Both the position numbers and the translations under genes were made by a program. The notes under the pieces are model-generated. The model ran no database searches, was not told the origin of the DNA, and saw nothing but the letters and a program-made list of their open reading frames with translations. 64,000 nucleotides of DNA from Mayamaea pseudoterrestris. Lineage: Eukaryota > Bacillariophyta > Bacillariophyceae > Sellaphorales > Sellaphoraceae. The stretch is from contig BROI01000005.1 in the NCBI GenBank assembly GCA_027923505.1, positions 62,001 through 126,000 of the forward strand. Direction: 5' to 3'. Below, piece by piece: positions 41,701-52,637 of this stretch (the stretch's first letter is position 1; each line of letters begins with the position of its first letter).

Positions 41701-42813
41701 AAAAACCACACACGTACTAGTAAGTAGCAGCTCAATATCCGGATCTGGGTACACTGCCTCCTCCGTAAAGCCCTCATCATAGCGAATCGTCATTTTGACT
41801 TCCGTCCGACGCTTCTTCTTTGCCTTGGCGTCCACAGTCGCTGCACCATCATCGGCAGCCACAATGGTCCCATTAATATAGACACTGCGCTCTAGTCGAA
41901 CCTTGACTCGCATGCCAACTTGAGGAAGCAGCTTGCGCGACGAGGAGGACTTTGTAGCATTACCGCCATTGTGGGCACTATAGTCGGCAAGCTCGAGCGG
42001 CGTGGCGCTGAGCGGCGGGGCGTGTACGTGCGGATCAAAGGCATGGTCATCGTCGTGCCCATTCTCATCGTCAATGCCAGGTCCCCATACAATGCGAAAG
42101 AGCGGTCCGTCAACTTTGGGTTCAAACTTGCGACCATCCAGTATCGAGCATCGCAGCTTGAGCGAACGACCATGCGCGGGGCTAAACTCGTATCGGTCAC
42201 AGGAAAAGCCAATGGGATAGAGTGCTGCCGTTGTGCAAAAGTTGTTGTCAGCACTCGAGTCAATCAGCAAGCGCCCAAAGCTTCGAACGGTAATGTCGGC
42301 AATCGGCATGGGAAGGGATGGAACCGTTTCCTGCAACATGGCGCGGGCATCGCTTGCCGCTTCCAAGTAGAGTGGAGAAATTTGATGATGCGACAAAGAT
42401 GCAGCAGCTACCCCAGTTAAAGGTTTCTTCTTCTTGGTCTTTGTTGTTGAAGAATTACCCTTGCTTGTAGCGATTGACGACGCCTTGCTTGCTCCGCTCT
42501 TTGGGGTCGCTGGCGTTGCCTTTTTCTTCTTCTTCTTTGGCGTCGGCGCGACAATGGCAACAACGGGAACGGCTTGTATTTCTTCGTCGTCAATGTCGTC
42601 CTCATCATTGTCTGCAACCACTTCTGCGGCCGCCATGACTTCCGCATCGTCGTCATAGTCATCGCCGTCCTCGGCGGCAACGGCAATCGCGGGCGCTTCC
42701 TCGTCGTCCATCTCATCGTCGTTCAATGTTTCATGATCGTCTTCCTCCTCGTCCTCCATCACGTGATCGTCGGCCAGAGCCGCGTCTGGAGCGTCCAACA
42801 CTTCCGAAGGCAT
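35722..42813 (-). CDS. 2,287-residue chromatin protein: FYRN, Tudor-like, DDT/WHIM, bromodomain, PHD-like, Tudor
   Basis: Exons are 42813-41718, 41632-40979, 40908-36548 and 36474-35722. Introns of 85, 70 and 73 bp have GT-AG ends and consistent phases. Residues 1-130 are acidic then Lys-rich. Residues 176-250 are an FYRN domain (FSCDRYEFSPAHG, PLFRIVWGPG), followed by a Tudor-like barrel (about 298-360) and a possible FYRC remnant. A coiled coil (about 640-735) leads to a DDT domain (LRVWDFMASFGNFF, about 789-853). Residues 1236-1353 look like a bromodomain. Residues 1383-1418 resemble a PHD finger, but the usual HxxC reads NxxR. A WHIM-type motif (GRDGAGRTYWQFKG) and a C-terminal Tudor/MBT-like fold (about 2040-2100) follow. 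The DDT-WHIM-bromo-PHD set is typical of ISWI-remodeller partner subunits (BAZ/ACF1 type). The FYRN addition is unusual. Confidence 0.75.
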
Positions 42814-43588
42814 GCTTGGTCGCTACTATTGTATCAAGTCTTCAAGAAACTATGGGACTCGCCGCCAATTCGATGTTTGTAGAGTCAATGGCCGATTATA
42901 AGGTAGAAGGACAATTTTCGGCCGCGGAAGCGTGACAAGATCGAGAGCAAGTTTTATGTGGAGAATCGCCGTAGAACTCCTACCGAATCGGTCGTAGGAT
43001 CTAAAACGGCAAGCTCTTCAACACCCGAGACCTTCTCGTCGCCAATTACCAGTATTTATATGATAGTAGGATCAAGTATAGCAACAGTAATGCGCTCAAT
43101 ATGGAGTCTCGAACAAATAGGTGAATACAGTGTCACACCAACAGATGGACACACACGACAGATACGATCGACAAGCTTCGCTCCGGCAAAATGCATGATG
43201 CGTGACAAGAGCAAGCAAAAGGAGAGGCCGAGAGGAAAGCACTCGGTCGAACGAAACCTCGGAAGCCAAGATGGATTCAACCACCACGCGATTCGCCCGA
43301 TCAAGGCAGTCAAGCGCGCCGTCCGCGCTTTTTAGTGTCGCAGTGATATTGAAACGTCACGGCGTGACGTTCATGTTCTTTGAAACGGCTGGCGTGCTAA
43401 CGACACAATGTTAGCTAACAGTAAGGAACGTTTGACAATGTTGTCAAAGTACAAGATCATGCTAATTCACCACTGCTATCCAATGGCAATACCCTGCCAT
43501 ACCTTACTAGTGAGATTTGTAAATATACAGCACTATTGATAATCCTTCATGCTCAACTATAAAGTCGTGTAAAAATGTAGACTTGCGA
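42814..43588. other. Intergenic region between chromatin gene and Argonaute (copy 1)
   Basis: These 775 bp contain the promoter side of the chromatin gene and the 3' flank of the Argonaute. Several short open frames occur on both strands and none is recognisable. The same stretch recurs at 53556-54330. Confidence 0.35.
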
Positions 43589-46500
43589 CTACAAGAAAAA
43601 GGGCCGTCCAGCGTACTTTTCGTCATTCACCATCTCTCCCGAATCCGAAAACATGCCCGCCAGCTCCGCAAGCTTGTGCGCCATTTGGACCGTTGCAGGG
43701 ACCTTGATGGGACCAGTCCAATTCGGGTAGTCGTAACACTGACCGTGCGAGAGCCGCTTCAAGTCCAAGCGAACAAGGTCCTCGTCCTTTTGAATGACAG
43801 TAAAGCGGGTTGGCTTGGGAGTGCTAAATGGAGGAGCCGTGCCATTGAGATAAAAGGTTGGGTAGTTCAGCTCCTCAATGCTGTCAACCAGTGTTCCTAC
43901 GGGTGCTCCATACGTATTGCCTCCTTGCTCCACCAGAAACTTGGTTGAAATGCGCTTTTGGCAAACAATATAAGATAATGGAATCGGCTTGCTCTTGGCC
44001 TTGCCGACCACGTCACCTGCAAGGCCTTGGCGAATGCCTTCAATTTCCTCTCCCGCGTGTTGATCAAAGGCAGATTCGCCAATGCCATCGCGCCAGACAA
44101 TGACAGACTTTGGCTCCACCTTTAGCAGCCTAATGGCCTTGGAGATGGTTTCCTTCAAAGCGTCCGCGAGCTGATATTCTTGTCCGGCAATTCGTTTAAA
44201 AGGCTTTGAGTAAATGTTAGCCTTTTTCTTGTCCTTTTCATCAATGATTTCGACAATAACAGCCGCGCAAGAGGCTTTCCGTTCGCGCCTCCTAGTGGTG
44301 GCATTGTAAGCCATCGGAGCGTGAAAGACATCAACACCCAAGAATAGACACGGAAGAGGCAATTCTTTTGGAATATTCGTCCACCAAAGTCGCACTCCGC
44401 ACTTTTGGAGAATCTGGCGAGCCACTCCCTGCAAAATCTGACCGCTCTTTTTGGCGTCTGCATTTGGGCTTCCATGGGCCATCTTTTTAAAGTTGACAAA
44501 TTGAGACAAATGTCCGCCTTTTGCCAACAGCCACTTGACAATTGGATATGCTGGGTCCAAAGTTGATCTTGCCGGCCGTACAAAGTCCAAAAAGAACGTG
44601 TTGGGAGGAAGTTTTTGAGATAATTCCTGCGTCATGGCTTGCTGATGACTACCTTCGTTAACGCCAGCATCCACTATCTTCTTCGGTCTATCGCCCATGC
44701 GATAAGTGGTGCTAAATCCATTAACAAGGTTGCGAATTTGCCCGTACACTGTAATGAAGTGAAGAAGAGTTTGAGTAGGGCAAAACATCGCAAGTCAAGA
44801 CTTGATGAATTTAAAACTCACCCGCCATCGACGTCCTTTCATCAAGGCTTCTGTTGCGAAAAATGATTACATTGAGCTCATTTTCCTTCTTCGGCTGTAC
44901 CTTGAACTGAGCCTTGATGACCGTATTTCCAAAGTTACTGCCCGATACTTCAATGCCAGCGACAATCAGTTGAGGAGCAGGAACGACAGTCGCGCTCACT
45001 ACAAGCCGTCTGTCCGCAAGATTAATCCCAATCGCCGGCAGTAAGCCACTTCGGTTCCTCGTGGATTGAGCGCCGGGGATCAAAAATCTGGAAATCGCGT
45101 CAATTTCTTCGCGTCGTCGCTCAGGCTTAAAACTGGCAATCTGAGGCAAGCGCTCCTTGACTGTCGCATCGAGTTCATTTCCTGTAATTAGTTCCGGAGG
45201 TAGAAAAATGTTCTCGTTGCGTCTCCCCGGGACAGTCACCATGGGGATTGCATTTGGGTGTACGAGCTGAACACCCTTTGAGCGAAAGTACGCCGCGTGC
45301 GTAGTTCTTGTGCCAGGAATAAGAAGCGTATTAGCACTGTTACCGAAGTCGAGATCAGCAACCGTGTAGCCTGTATGTGAGCAAGATTTTGTTAGTCAAT
45401 AGCTGATCAAGAAACTATCAAGCTGAAATCGCTTTTCGTCTGTCATCATGTACGTACATCGCTTTTCCCGTGTGTAGATCACCACCTGCCCAACCCACTT
45501 GCGCCTTTCAGCGTTTTGCTCTTGCATGGTAAACTGGGTATTCCGGCCATCCGGGTTGATCTCATCTAGTAAGGATAGATTGCGTATCACCTTGGCACGG
45601 AGGTCCAGCGTGAGAACCAATGCCACCTTGCCGCCGATCCGTTGCAAGCCAAAATAGGCATCGTACGCCGGATAAATTGTGCAACCTCGCTCATCCTTTC
45701 CCTTTTCTGGATCATAATGGCGGCCGCCCCAGCGATCCAAACGCTCATCCAATGCTCGGTTCAGGAAAATGTTCACGTACGCTGTGAAAAGCTCTGGCGT
45801 CGCTGGCTCTGCGCCCACAATGCTCTGTTGAGTAACCGGTTGATGATTTGAATTACGACAGTGCTGCAAAAGTGCTTGGTTGGTTTGATAAGTAGCAGTG
45901 CAGCTTCCGCATCGATGCGAATCCAAAGCGACATCCCCAGCAGGAGTCGGGGATACTACTTGTTGAAGTAAATCAGGTGCCTTCCAGTGCTTGACTTCAA
46001 TGCACCGAATAACATCACCATTCTCGTCAATTGCCAAATCCTTTGGAAGGTCAGTTTCCTCCAACCGTGGTATTTTTCGCGCCGAGAAAAAGTAGGCTCC
46101 CTGGAACGCAACGACGCGTTTCCAATCATCCTTCTCAGCGTCGGGCATGCCACTAAAGTGATTGTCCCACAAGCCAATGCGAAACAATTGAGCGCGGCGA
46201 AAGCGGCCATCAATCGGCTTGCCACTCTTGTCCGTGCATGAAACCATGTACTGATAAAAGGAGAAGAATGGAGTCACCGTGGCTTTAATGAGATTGGTCG
46301 AAACATTGCGGATGCCGCTCAAATCAGGTCCGCGGCCGCCACTGCCACGAAAACCGCCGCCGCGTCCACCTCCGCGATCCCCTCGATCGCCGCCACCTCG
46401 TCGCTCGTAGCCGGTGCTGCTTGCTCGATCGCCTCCGCGTCCCTGATAACCTCCGCCTCCACCGCGTCCCTGATAGCCTCCTCCACCGCCACGCCCCTGA

Positions 46501-46773
46501 TAGCCACCTCCTCGATCGCCACCGCCACTGCGATATCCTCCTTGCTGCCGGCCTCCTCCTCCATCACCTCTTGCTCCTCCACGACGTCCTCCGCCGCCGC
46601 TTCCTCGATCTGCAGTCGTAATAATGTAAATTGAGAACGTGTAAAAAGATGAGAATCTGCTGCTGCTAAACCGATCACTCAATCTTGCAATTTTGCCGCC
46701 TCCAGCAAAGCAACTCACCACCACCACCTCCTCCTCGTCCATAGTCACGTCTTCCTCCTCCTCGTCCCGACAT
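43589..46773 (-). CDS. Piwi-clade Argonaute with RGG N-terminus and inserted C2H2 zinc finger (copy 1)
   Basis: Exons are 46773-46719, 46609-45458, 45370-44822 and 44748-43589. Introns of 109, 87 and 73 bp have GTGAGT or GTACGT donors. The product is 971 residues. Residues 1-112 are RGG-rich with three GYQGRGGGG-type repeats. N and L1 regions follow, interrupted at residues 252-274 by a C2H2 finger (Cys252, Cys255, His268, His274; CGSCTATYQT, then LLQHCRNSNH). PAZ spans roughly 370-490 (CYTVADLDFGNSAN marks its end). The PIWI domain has Asp725 (GVDVFHAP), Glu776 (GQEYQL), Asp806 (WRDGIGES) and His943 (MAHKLAEL), spaced as in human AGO2, so slicing looks possible. NWTGPIKVPATVQMAHKLAE is Piwi-type. 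Argonautes use small RNAs for gene or transposon silencing. It is divergent from PRPF6. Confidence 0.9.
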
Positions 46774-47191
46774 GATATCAACTGTCTCGCTTCAATTTAC
46801 TGTAATTCGCCGAAAGGAATCCTTGGCTCGGAGATTTTAGGTCGTGAGGCATCGCAAGAAACGCGTTTACGTGAAAACCGAACGTGAACGTCGCCATGCG
46901 GGAGTGAAAACTCTTTTGGAAGGAACCATTTAGTACTGAAGCGACAGTCGACGAAACTTGCGTCGCGCGATGAACCATCACCATGAACGTTTCATTCGAC
47001 GGCGGCTGCAGTCTGCTCTAGCTGTAATTGCATATATTGAGCAGAAGGGATCTACTATTGCGAGTTGTTGAACAGGCCTCATAACTACCAAGAAGCAGCA
47101 ATTTCGAATCAAGTTCCTGCAGCAGCAATCAGCAATCATTAATCCATCAACTCACTACTCACTACATAACAATTAACAGCATACATACATC
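46774..47191. promoter_or_regulatory. Bidirectional upstream region of Argonaute and PRPF6 (copy 1)
   Basis: These 418 bp separate the divergent ATGs of the Argonaute (46773) and PRPF6 (47192). No repeat array or clear TATA box was seen. The PRPF6-proximal 100 bp is rich in CA and CT, like a 5' untranslated region. Repeated at 57516-57933. Confidence 0.4.
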
Positions 47192-50056
47192 ATGGCAACT
47201 CGTCCCGTGCCATCCATATTTCGCGCCAGCAATCCCCCCAAGGGCTACGTGCCAGGCCTTGGTCGCGGCGCCACTGGCTTTTCGACGCGGGGTGACGTGG
47301 GAGCCGCCGTTCCCGAGTCGGCCGTCGAAGTGAGTGGCACGGCGAGTCGATCGGCCGAAGCCAGAGCCATATTGCGCGGCGTCAATGCGCGCAACAATAA
47401 TCACGACGCTTCCGACGGCGTTACTCAAACTGGCGCCTACGATCAATTCGAAGGCTACGTGGAGAAACCAGTCGACAACGGCCAGTTTGCGGACAACGAC
47501 GAGGACGACAACCAGGCGGACCAAATCTGGGCCGCCATTGACGAGCGCATGAAGCACAAGCGCAAGCGCAAAAACGAAACGGCCAATGAGAATGGTCAAG
47601 TATCGGCGCGAACGCGAATCAGCAGCAATTTTCGCGACGCCAAGGAGGCGCTCGGTGACATGACGCAGGACATGTGGGCAGCCATTCCAGATGTGCAAGG
47701 GGATGTTAGTTTGAAGCTAAAGCAGCGGCGGCGACAGGAAGCCTTTACGCCGATATCGGATTCACTGTTGGAGCAGCGGCATGAGCGAAACGCGGATGCC
47801 ACGGCGGGAAATGCGCGCATGGCTGGAACTGTTGTGGTGGACGGCACCCACACGAGCATGACCAACATGTCGGGCTTGAGCGCGGCGCGTGGAACGGTAC
47901 TGGGCATGAGTCTTGACAAGCAGCAGCAGGCGAGTGCGGCCTCGGGCTTGGCCACGACTGTTGTGGATGCGGCTGGATACTTGACAAGCTTGGCGGAAAC
48001 GTCGACTGTGGCACTGTCGGGTAACAGTGTTCAGGACATTCACAAGGCGCGACTACTGTTAAAAAGTGTTCGCGATACAAACCCAAAGCATGGACCGGGA
48101 TGGATTGCGTCGGCGCGTGTCGAGGAGGTGGCTGGAAAGTTGCTGCAAGCGCGCAAAATTATACAGGAAGCTTGTCAAGTGTGTCCGGATAATGAAGATG
48201 TTTGGCTCGAGGCGGCGCGCCTGCATCCACAAGGCAATGTGGCCAAGAGTATTTTGGCGACGGCTGTGCGGCGTATACCAGCGTCAGTCAAGTTGTTTCT
48301 GCGAGCGGTTGATATGGAACAGACTGATGCGGCGAAAAAGGCTGTGCTGCGCAAGGGGTTGGAGACGAATCCAACATCTGTCACCTTGTGGAAGGCTGCT
48401 ATTGAACTGGAAGACGCTGACAATGCACGTATCTTGCTGAGCATTGCGGTCGAAAAGGTACCACATGCCGTCGAGTTTTGGCTAGCGTTGGCTCGACTCG
48501 AGTCCTACGAGAATGCGCAAAAGATCTTGAACAAGGCGCGAAAAGCACTTGCCACGGAGCGAACCATTTGGATCGCTGCAGCTAAGCTTGAAGAATCTCA
48601 ATCTCATGATGATATTGTTGACAAGATTATAGAGCGTGCTGTGAAATCATTGCAAAAGAACGAAGCCGTGGTGACGAGAGTGCAATGGTTGCAGGAAGCA
48701 GAAAACGCCGAAGCCTCTGACGCGCCAATCACGAGTGCTGCCATTGTCAAGTACACGATTGGTATCGACGTTGATGACGAAGATCGTCAACGCACTTGGG
48801 CGGATGACGCAAAATCTTGTTTGGCGCGTGGATCTGTGGCAACTGCTAGAGCCATCCTTTCGCATGCACTGTCAGTCTTTCCTACGAAGCGCAGCTTTTG
48901 GATGCAGGCCGTAGAACTCGAGCGGAAACATGGGACGGCTACTACGTTGGACGAGGTACTCGCAGCAGCGAGCGAGCGTCAACCGAATGTGGAAATCTTT
49001 TGGCTACTGCGGGCGAAGGAACAGTGGCTAGCCGGAAATGTCGACAAGGCTCGGGAGGTGCTTACGGAAGCATTTAAAGCAAACCCAGAATCTGAAGCTG
49101 TTTGGCTTGCAGCTGCAAAATTGGAGTGGGAGACTGGCGAACTAGAGCGCGCACGCGTCTTGCTGCAGAGGGCAAGGGAGCGAGCGCCGACAGATCGAGT
49201 GTTTATGAAGTCAGCACTCTTTGAACGACAGCATCACAACTACGAGGCTGCCCTACACTTGATTGACGAAGGCATTACAAAGTACCCTCAATTCGCGAAG
49301 CTTTATTGTATGGGTGGCCAAATATGCTCTGATGATCTTGCTAAGAATAAGAAAAGTCTTGACCGAGCAAGAAGATTTTACCAGCGTGGGTTGGAAGAAT
49401 GTCCGACCTCGACGGTGCTTTGGATCTTGGCGAGTAGACTTGAAGAGCGTTCAGCAACATTCACACCCGACGATAATGCAAATCCAGGTGTGGGCCCAAC
49501 AAAAGCCAGAAGTCTACTGGAACTTGCCCGTTTGAAGATCCCGAAGAGTCCGGAGCTTTGGATCGAAGCGATTCGTTTGGAACGTCGGAATGGCAACGCA
49601 AAGCTCGCTGAGACACTCATGGCTCGTGCACTTCAAGATTGTCCACAGTCAGGGCTGCTGCTCGCTGAGAATATATACACTGCACCCCGCGTTGAACAGA
49701 AATCCAAGTCATCTGACGCAGTCAAGCGTTGCCCGGAGGACCCGCTCGTCATTGTTGCTGTTGCTTCGTTGTTTGCGTCAGAGCGCAAGACGGACAAGGC
49801 AAGAAAATGGTTCGATCGAGCCGTCATTTTGAATCCGGACCTGGGAGACTCCTGGGCTCGATTCTACGCGTTTGAACTCACTTCAGGAAGTTTGGAGGAG
49901 CAGCAAAAAGTGAAGGAACGATGCGTCGCCGCTGAACCAAAGCACGGCGAGATTTGGACTAGCCTCTCTAAAGCAATGGAGAATTTGTCAAAAAACACTG
50001 GAGAAATACTCGAGCTAGCATCCAAAGCGGTAACATCGTATAATAGGCTTCACTGA
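47192..50056 (+). CDS. PRPF6: Pre-mRNA splicing factor PRPF6/Prp6 (copy 1)
   Basis: This single exon encodes 954 residues (human PRPF6 is 941). PRPF6 bridges U5 and U4/U6 in the tri-snRNP of the spliceosome. Residues 1-150 form the PRP1 N-terminal domain, opening with NPPKGYVPGLGRGATGFSTR and including DDNQADQIWAAIDERMKHKR. From about residue 265 the protein consists of HAT/TPR-type helical repeats (for example GPGWIASARVEEVAGKLLQA, VWLEAARL, IWIAAAKLEE, VWLAAAKLEWETGELERARV) through to the end. The ATG at 47192 gives the conserved start. The copy at 57934 encodes the same protein. Confidence 0.93.
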   Translation: MATRPVPSIFRASNPPKGYVPGLGRGATGFSTRGDVGAAVPESAVEVSGTASRSAEARAILRGVNARNNNHDASDGVTQTGAYDQFEGYVEKPVDNGQFADNDEDDNQADQIWAAIDERMKHKRKRKNETANENGQVSARTRISSNFRDAKEALGDMTQDMWAAIPDVQGDVSLKLKQRRRQEAFTPISDSLLEQRHERNADATAGNARMAGTVVVDGTHTSMTNMSGLSAARGTVLGMSLDKQQQASAASGLATTVVDAAGYLTSLAETSTVALSGNSVQDIHKARLLLKSVRDTNPKHGPGWIASARVEEVAGKLLQARKIIQEACQVCPDNEDVWLEAARLHPQGNVAKSILATAVRRIPASVKLFLRAVDMEQTDAAKKAVLRKGLETNPTSVTLWKAAIELEDADNARILLSIAVEKVPHAVEFWLALARLESYENAQKILNKARKALATERTIWIAAAKLEESQSHDDIVDKIIERAVKSLQKNEAVVTRVQWLQEAENAEASDAPITSAAIVKYTIGIDVDDEDRQRTWADDAKSCLARGSVATARAILSHALSVFPTKRSFWMQAVELERKHGTATTLDEVLAAASERQPNVEIFWLLRAKEQWLAGNVDKAREVLTEAFKANPESEAVWLAAAKLEWETGELERARVLLQRARERAPTDRVFMKSALFERQHHNYEAALHLIDEGITKYPQFAKLYCMGGQICSDDLAKNKKSLDRARRFYQRGLEECPTSTVLWILASRLEERSATFTPDDNANPGVGPTKARSLLELARLKIPKSPELWIEAIRLERRNGNAKLAETLMARALQDCPQSGLLLAENIYTAPRVEQKSKSSDAVKRCPEDPLVIVAVASLFASERKTDKARKWFDRAVILNPDLGDSWARFYAFELTSGSLEEQQKVKERCVAAEPKHGEIWTSLSKAMENLSKNTGEILELASKAVTSYNRLH

Positions 50057-50232
50057 CAGTAGTTAAGGGCTTGTTATTGTACATTCTGTAAGTCTATCTA
50101 TTGCAGATTGTATTCAGCCTCATCGACGTGATGAGGTCCGAGAAAGCAGCCAGTATCGAACAGTAGCGACAATCAGGCCTTTGTCGTACATGTTAAGACA
50201 GCAAAATTTTGACACGCTATCGCAAACCCTCA

Positions 50233-51823
50233 TCATGCAGTCGATTGCTTTCCTTGCGGCAAAATGTTCCTCATTTGCACTGACGGCTGTGGCAAAAAGC
50301 TGGACTTTTCATCTTCATTCGCACTATTATTGCTATATTGATTCGATGACTGCCGCATATTACCTTGCTTAAAATTCTCCCATTCGATTCGAAGCAGATT
50401 CCAAATCGCTCGTCGAAACACTTCTAGAAACTGCGTACACAATACAAAGGAATCGGCGCTTGGAAATATTCGATGGTAGAACCGCAGCATCCACGAGAAT
50501 CTCAACACCGAGTCCGCAATGAGAATAATGGCGCTCATTGCCACGCCGTATCGTAACCTTGGCCGGAGCCAAATGTGCCAACACTTTCGTTGTGGCGCCT
50601 TGGAGGGAGCGCACAGTGTACTTATTGGACTCTTTTGCATCATGCCCCAATCATGGACAATGTCCCTGGTGGTGGTAAAGCAGTTTTGTCGTCAGATGTC
50701 GCATGTCCTCGACTTGGTGAACCGTTTCAAACAACCACCGGCACACACGAGCATTATGAATTACTCACCAGTACAATGCATATAGTGTATTAATCACCAG
50801 CAGCAGTATCAGATACTTTTCCAATTTTTCGGCTCGCTTTGGATCAATCGTCTTTTGGTAGGCACTCAAACTGAGCGGAAAGACGGAAGTGGCATACTTG
50901 AGCGCGTTGGCCAAGTGCGTGAGTCGCTTGTGAAAGTCGTGCGAAACCTTTGGCTGAAGCTTGCAGTAGCTCCACATGACCAAACACTGGCGGGCGCGAA
51001 TCAAAAACGGAACCGCGGCGCATGCCGTTGGAATGAGAATGTTGTAGGGCGATGGAGGCACCGGGTGTGGATAGTGACTCAGTAAATGAAAGAGCATGCC
51101 CCAGTCAAAGAAAACCTTGGAGAGCGAGCACATGGCATCGGCAAAAAACACGTCAACGAATGGTACTGGTCGAAGGGCATCCGTAATGACGCAGGAGCAA
51201 CGAGGATTGACTAGTTCAAAGCATCGTTGCAGTACAATGACCGAAGCCTTTCGCAGCCACCGCGTTGACGGCAGTGGAAATACAACGGCAAAGGTGACAA
51301 CACCATAAAACGCCAAGACGGCCCCAAGCTGATTGCCTCCAAGTACATCAATCCAGACAAAATAGGTGGAATGCAAGAGAAACAGCAGCGACATGGAGAA
51401 CCAAACGAGTTTATCCCACGTAACGGCAGCATTGGCGACTTCCGGCGACTCTAACTCCTCATCCTCGTAGTAGTACTCCTCATCGTCGGATGCATACTCC
51501 AAGGCCTTTCCAATTTCGCCGTTCGAGTTGCTCCTCAGTATGGAATCATTCTGTATGATACTTGATTCCGTCCCTCGATGCCTCTTGCCGCTATTATGAT
51601 CCGACTGTGACTGTGACGATGAAAGCTCATTCTCCTTGGCTTCCAGCAGCAACACATCATGCTTGAGCACCTTGGCGTAATTAATGCCAAACATGCGATA
51701 GTAAAAAATGTTCATGCCCCATAGTGCCACGGAAGCAATGAGAACGGTCGGGCTCCGCATCATGGCGTGGGCAGGCCCCGAGCCATTGCCAAAAATTTCT
51801 CCCACCTCCTGCGTGGCGGACAT
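50233..51823 (-). CDS. EXS-domain membrane protein, ERD1-like (copy 1), two exons
   Basis: Exon 1 is 51823-50769 and exon 2 is 50665-50233. The 103-bp intron has GTGAGT/CACCAG ends, giving 495 residues. The EXS domain shared by XPR1, SYG1 and ERD1 is clear: MNIFYYRMFGINYAKVL near the start, ITDALRPVPFVDVFFADAMC, then HLANALKYATSVFPL. The splice junction restores YALYWDIVHDWGMM, and SVLRFSWMLRF and EVFRRAIWNLLRIEWENF follow. There is no SPX domain, so it resembles ERD1, a Golgi protein implicated in phosphate recycling and retention of glycosyltransferases, more than XPR1. About six to eight membrane helices are visible, with an acidic cytosolic loop (residues 65-130). Divergent from the MYND gene. 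Confidence 0.8.
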
Positions 51824-52373
51824 GGTTGTTACTGAGGTTGTGAAACTGAGACACTACTAAAGACTTGGCGATCTGGACTTTTCTCTTATTAGCTTCGTTC
51901 AATAACGGATTAAAAGTATCTCCCTGTGAATTTTTAATGGCTCTTGAAGTTGATTGATGGTTGATGGTTTGCGTTTACTGTGCTGATATTGATCGCTCGT
52001 TCAGCAGCAAGAAGCGGAGTGACGAACACGACTATGCTCCGTCACCAAGGTAAGCGAGGAGCTCAATTAAAAAACTTGTAGTAAGCTTAGTCGCGAGCCA
52101 ATTGTAGTTGGAGGGGGAAGGGCAGATTCCCATGGTCGTCGAGGCGCGCGAGGTGGAAAGCCGTTTTCGTCGCGAGAGCGTTTTCATCCCACGCCAGCAA
52201 TCGTGTACCGGTACGATAATCGGCGTCGTACCGTTACAAAATCGTCTTACGGTAGTCAAAATAGAATTCGAATCGTGATCGAGATCTTTGCTGCGACAGC
52301 TTGCTTCGAATAGAAGCAACTTGGATCATTATCTGCCCCAAAACAAAGTTTGCTCTCTCTCTGCAATTGAACA
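51824..52373. promoter_or_regulatory. Shared upstream region of EXS gene and MYND gene (copy 1)
   Basis: These 550 bp lie between the divergent ATGs of the EXS gene (51823) and the MYND gene (52374). A short inverted repeat, GTACCGGTAC, lies at about 52204-52213. No coding content was recognised. The region recurs at 62566-63115. Confidence 0.35.
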
Positions 52374-52637
52374 ATGGCTTCACGCGAGTACTACGATATC
52401 TTGAAACAGGCAAAAATCCACATGGATAAGCACGAGCACCGCCAGGCAGCCGACGTGTTTTGGAACTCCTTTTGCGCCTGCCCCTCACATTGGTCGCTTG
52501 GTCGGTACGATATCTTTACCTACTATACGGAGATTTTGATTGACGGCCGCGTCCAGCCTACTCACAATGATGTTGAGAACCTGCGCACCATCATCGGCAG
52601 CCACAATGGTCCCATTAATATAGACACTGCGCTCTAG
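52374..52637 (+). pseudogene. Truncated 5' fragment of the MYND-finger gene at the duplication junction
   Basis: The first 71 codons are those of the complete gene at 63116. At 52585/52586 the sequence switches to reverse-strand exon 1 of the chromatin gene, adding 16 unrelated residues (TIIGSHNGPINIDTAL) before a stop. The MYND finger and the rest of the protein are absent. It retains the promoter, so a short chimeric transcript is possible. It converges with the truncated chromatin gene, and the two overlap. Confidence 0.85.

Larger units (their letters stand above)
41844..52585 (+). repeat. 10,742-bp tandem duplication, copy 1
   Basis: This block is repeated head to tail at 52586-63327. 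The left end lies in exon 1 of the chromatin gene and the right end in the MYND-finger gene. The two copies share one ambiguous G at the junction (41843/52585). Genes inside, in order, are the 5' part of the chromatin gene, the Argonaute, PRPF6, the ERD1-like EXS gene and the first 71 codons of the MYND gene. The copies look identical except for A at 43970 versus G at 54712, a silent Tyr codon change in the Argonaute; an exhaustive comparison was not possible by eye. Confidence 0.95.

Noticed and set aside
44550-44600. Possibility that the Argonaute lacks its catalytic histidine because the PTRFTV block has no His
   Set aside because: Counting back from the human AGO2 C-terminus places the catalytic His in the later YAHL-type motif, which is present here as MAHKLAEL (His943).
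46319-46678. 119-residue Ala/Glu/Val-rich frame on the minus strand
   Set aside because: It is the Gly/Arg-rich RGG exon of the Argonaute read in another frame.
52374-52637. The 88-residue frame as an independent small gene
   Set aside because: Its first 71 codons are the start of the MYND gene and the rest is antisense chromatin-gene sequence, so it is a junction product.
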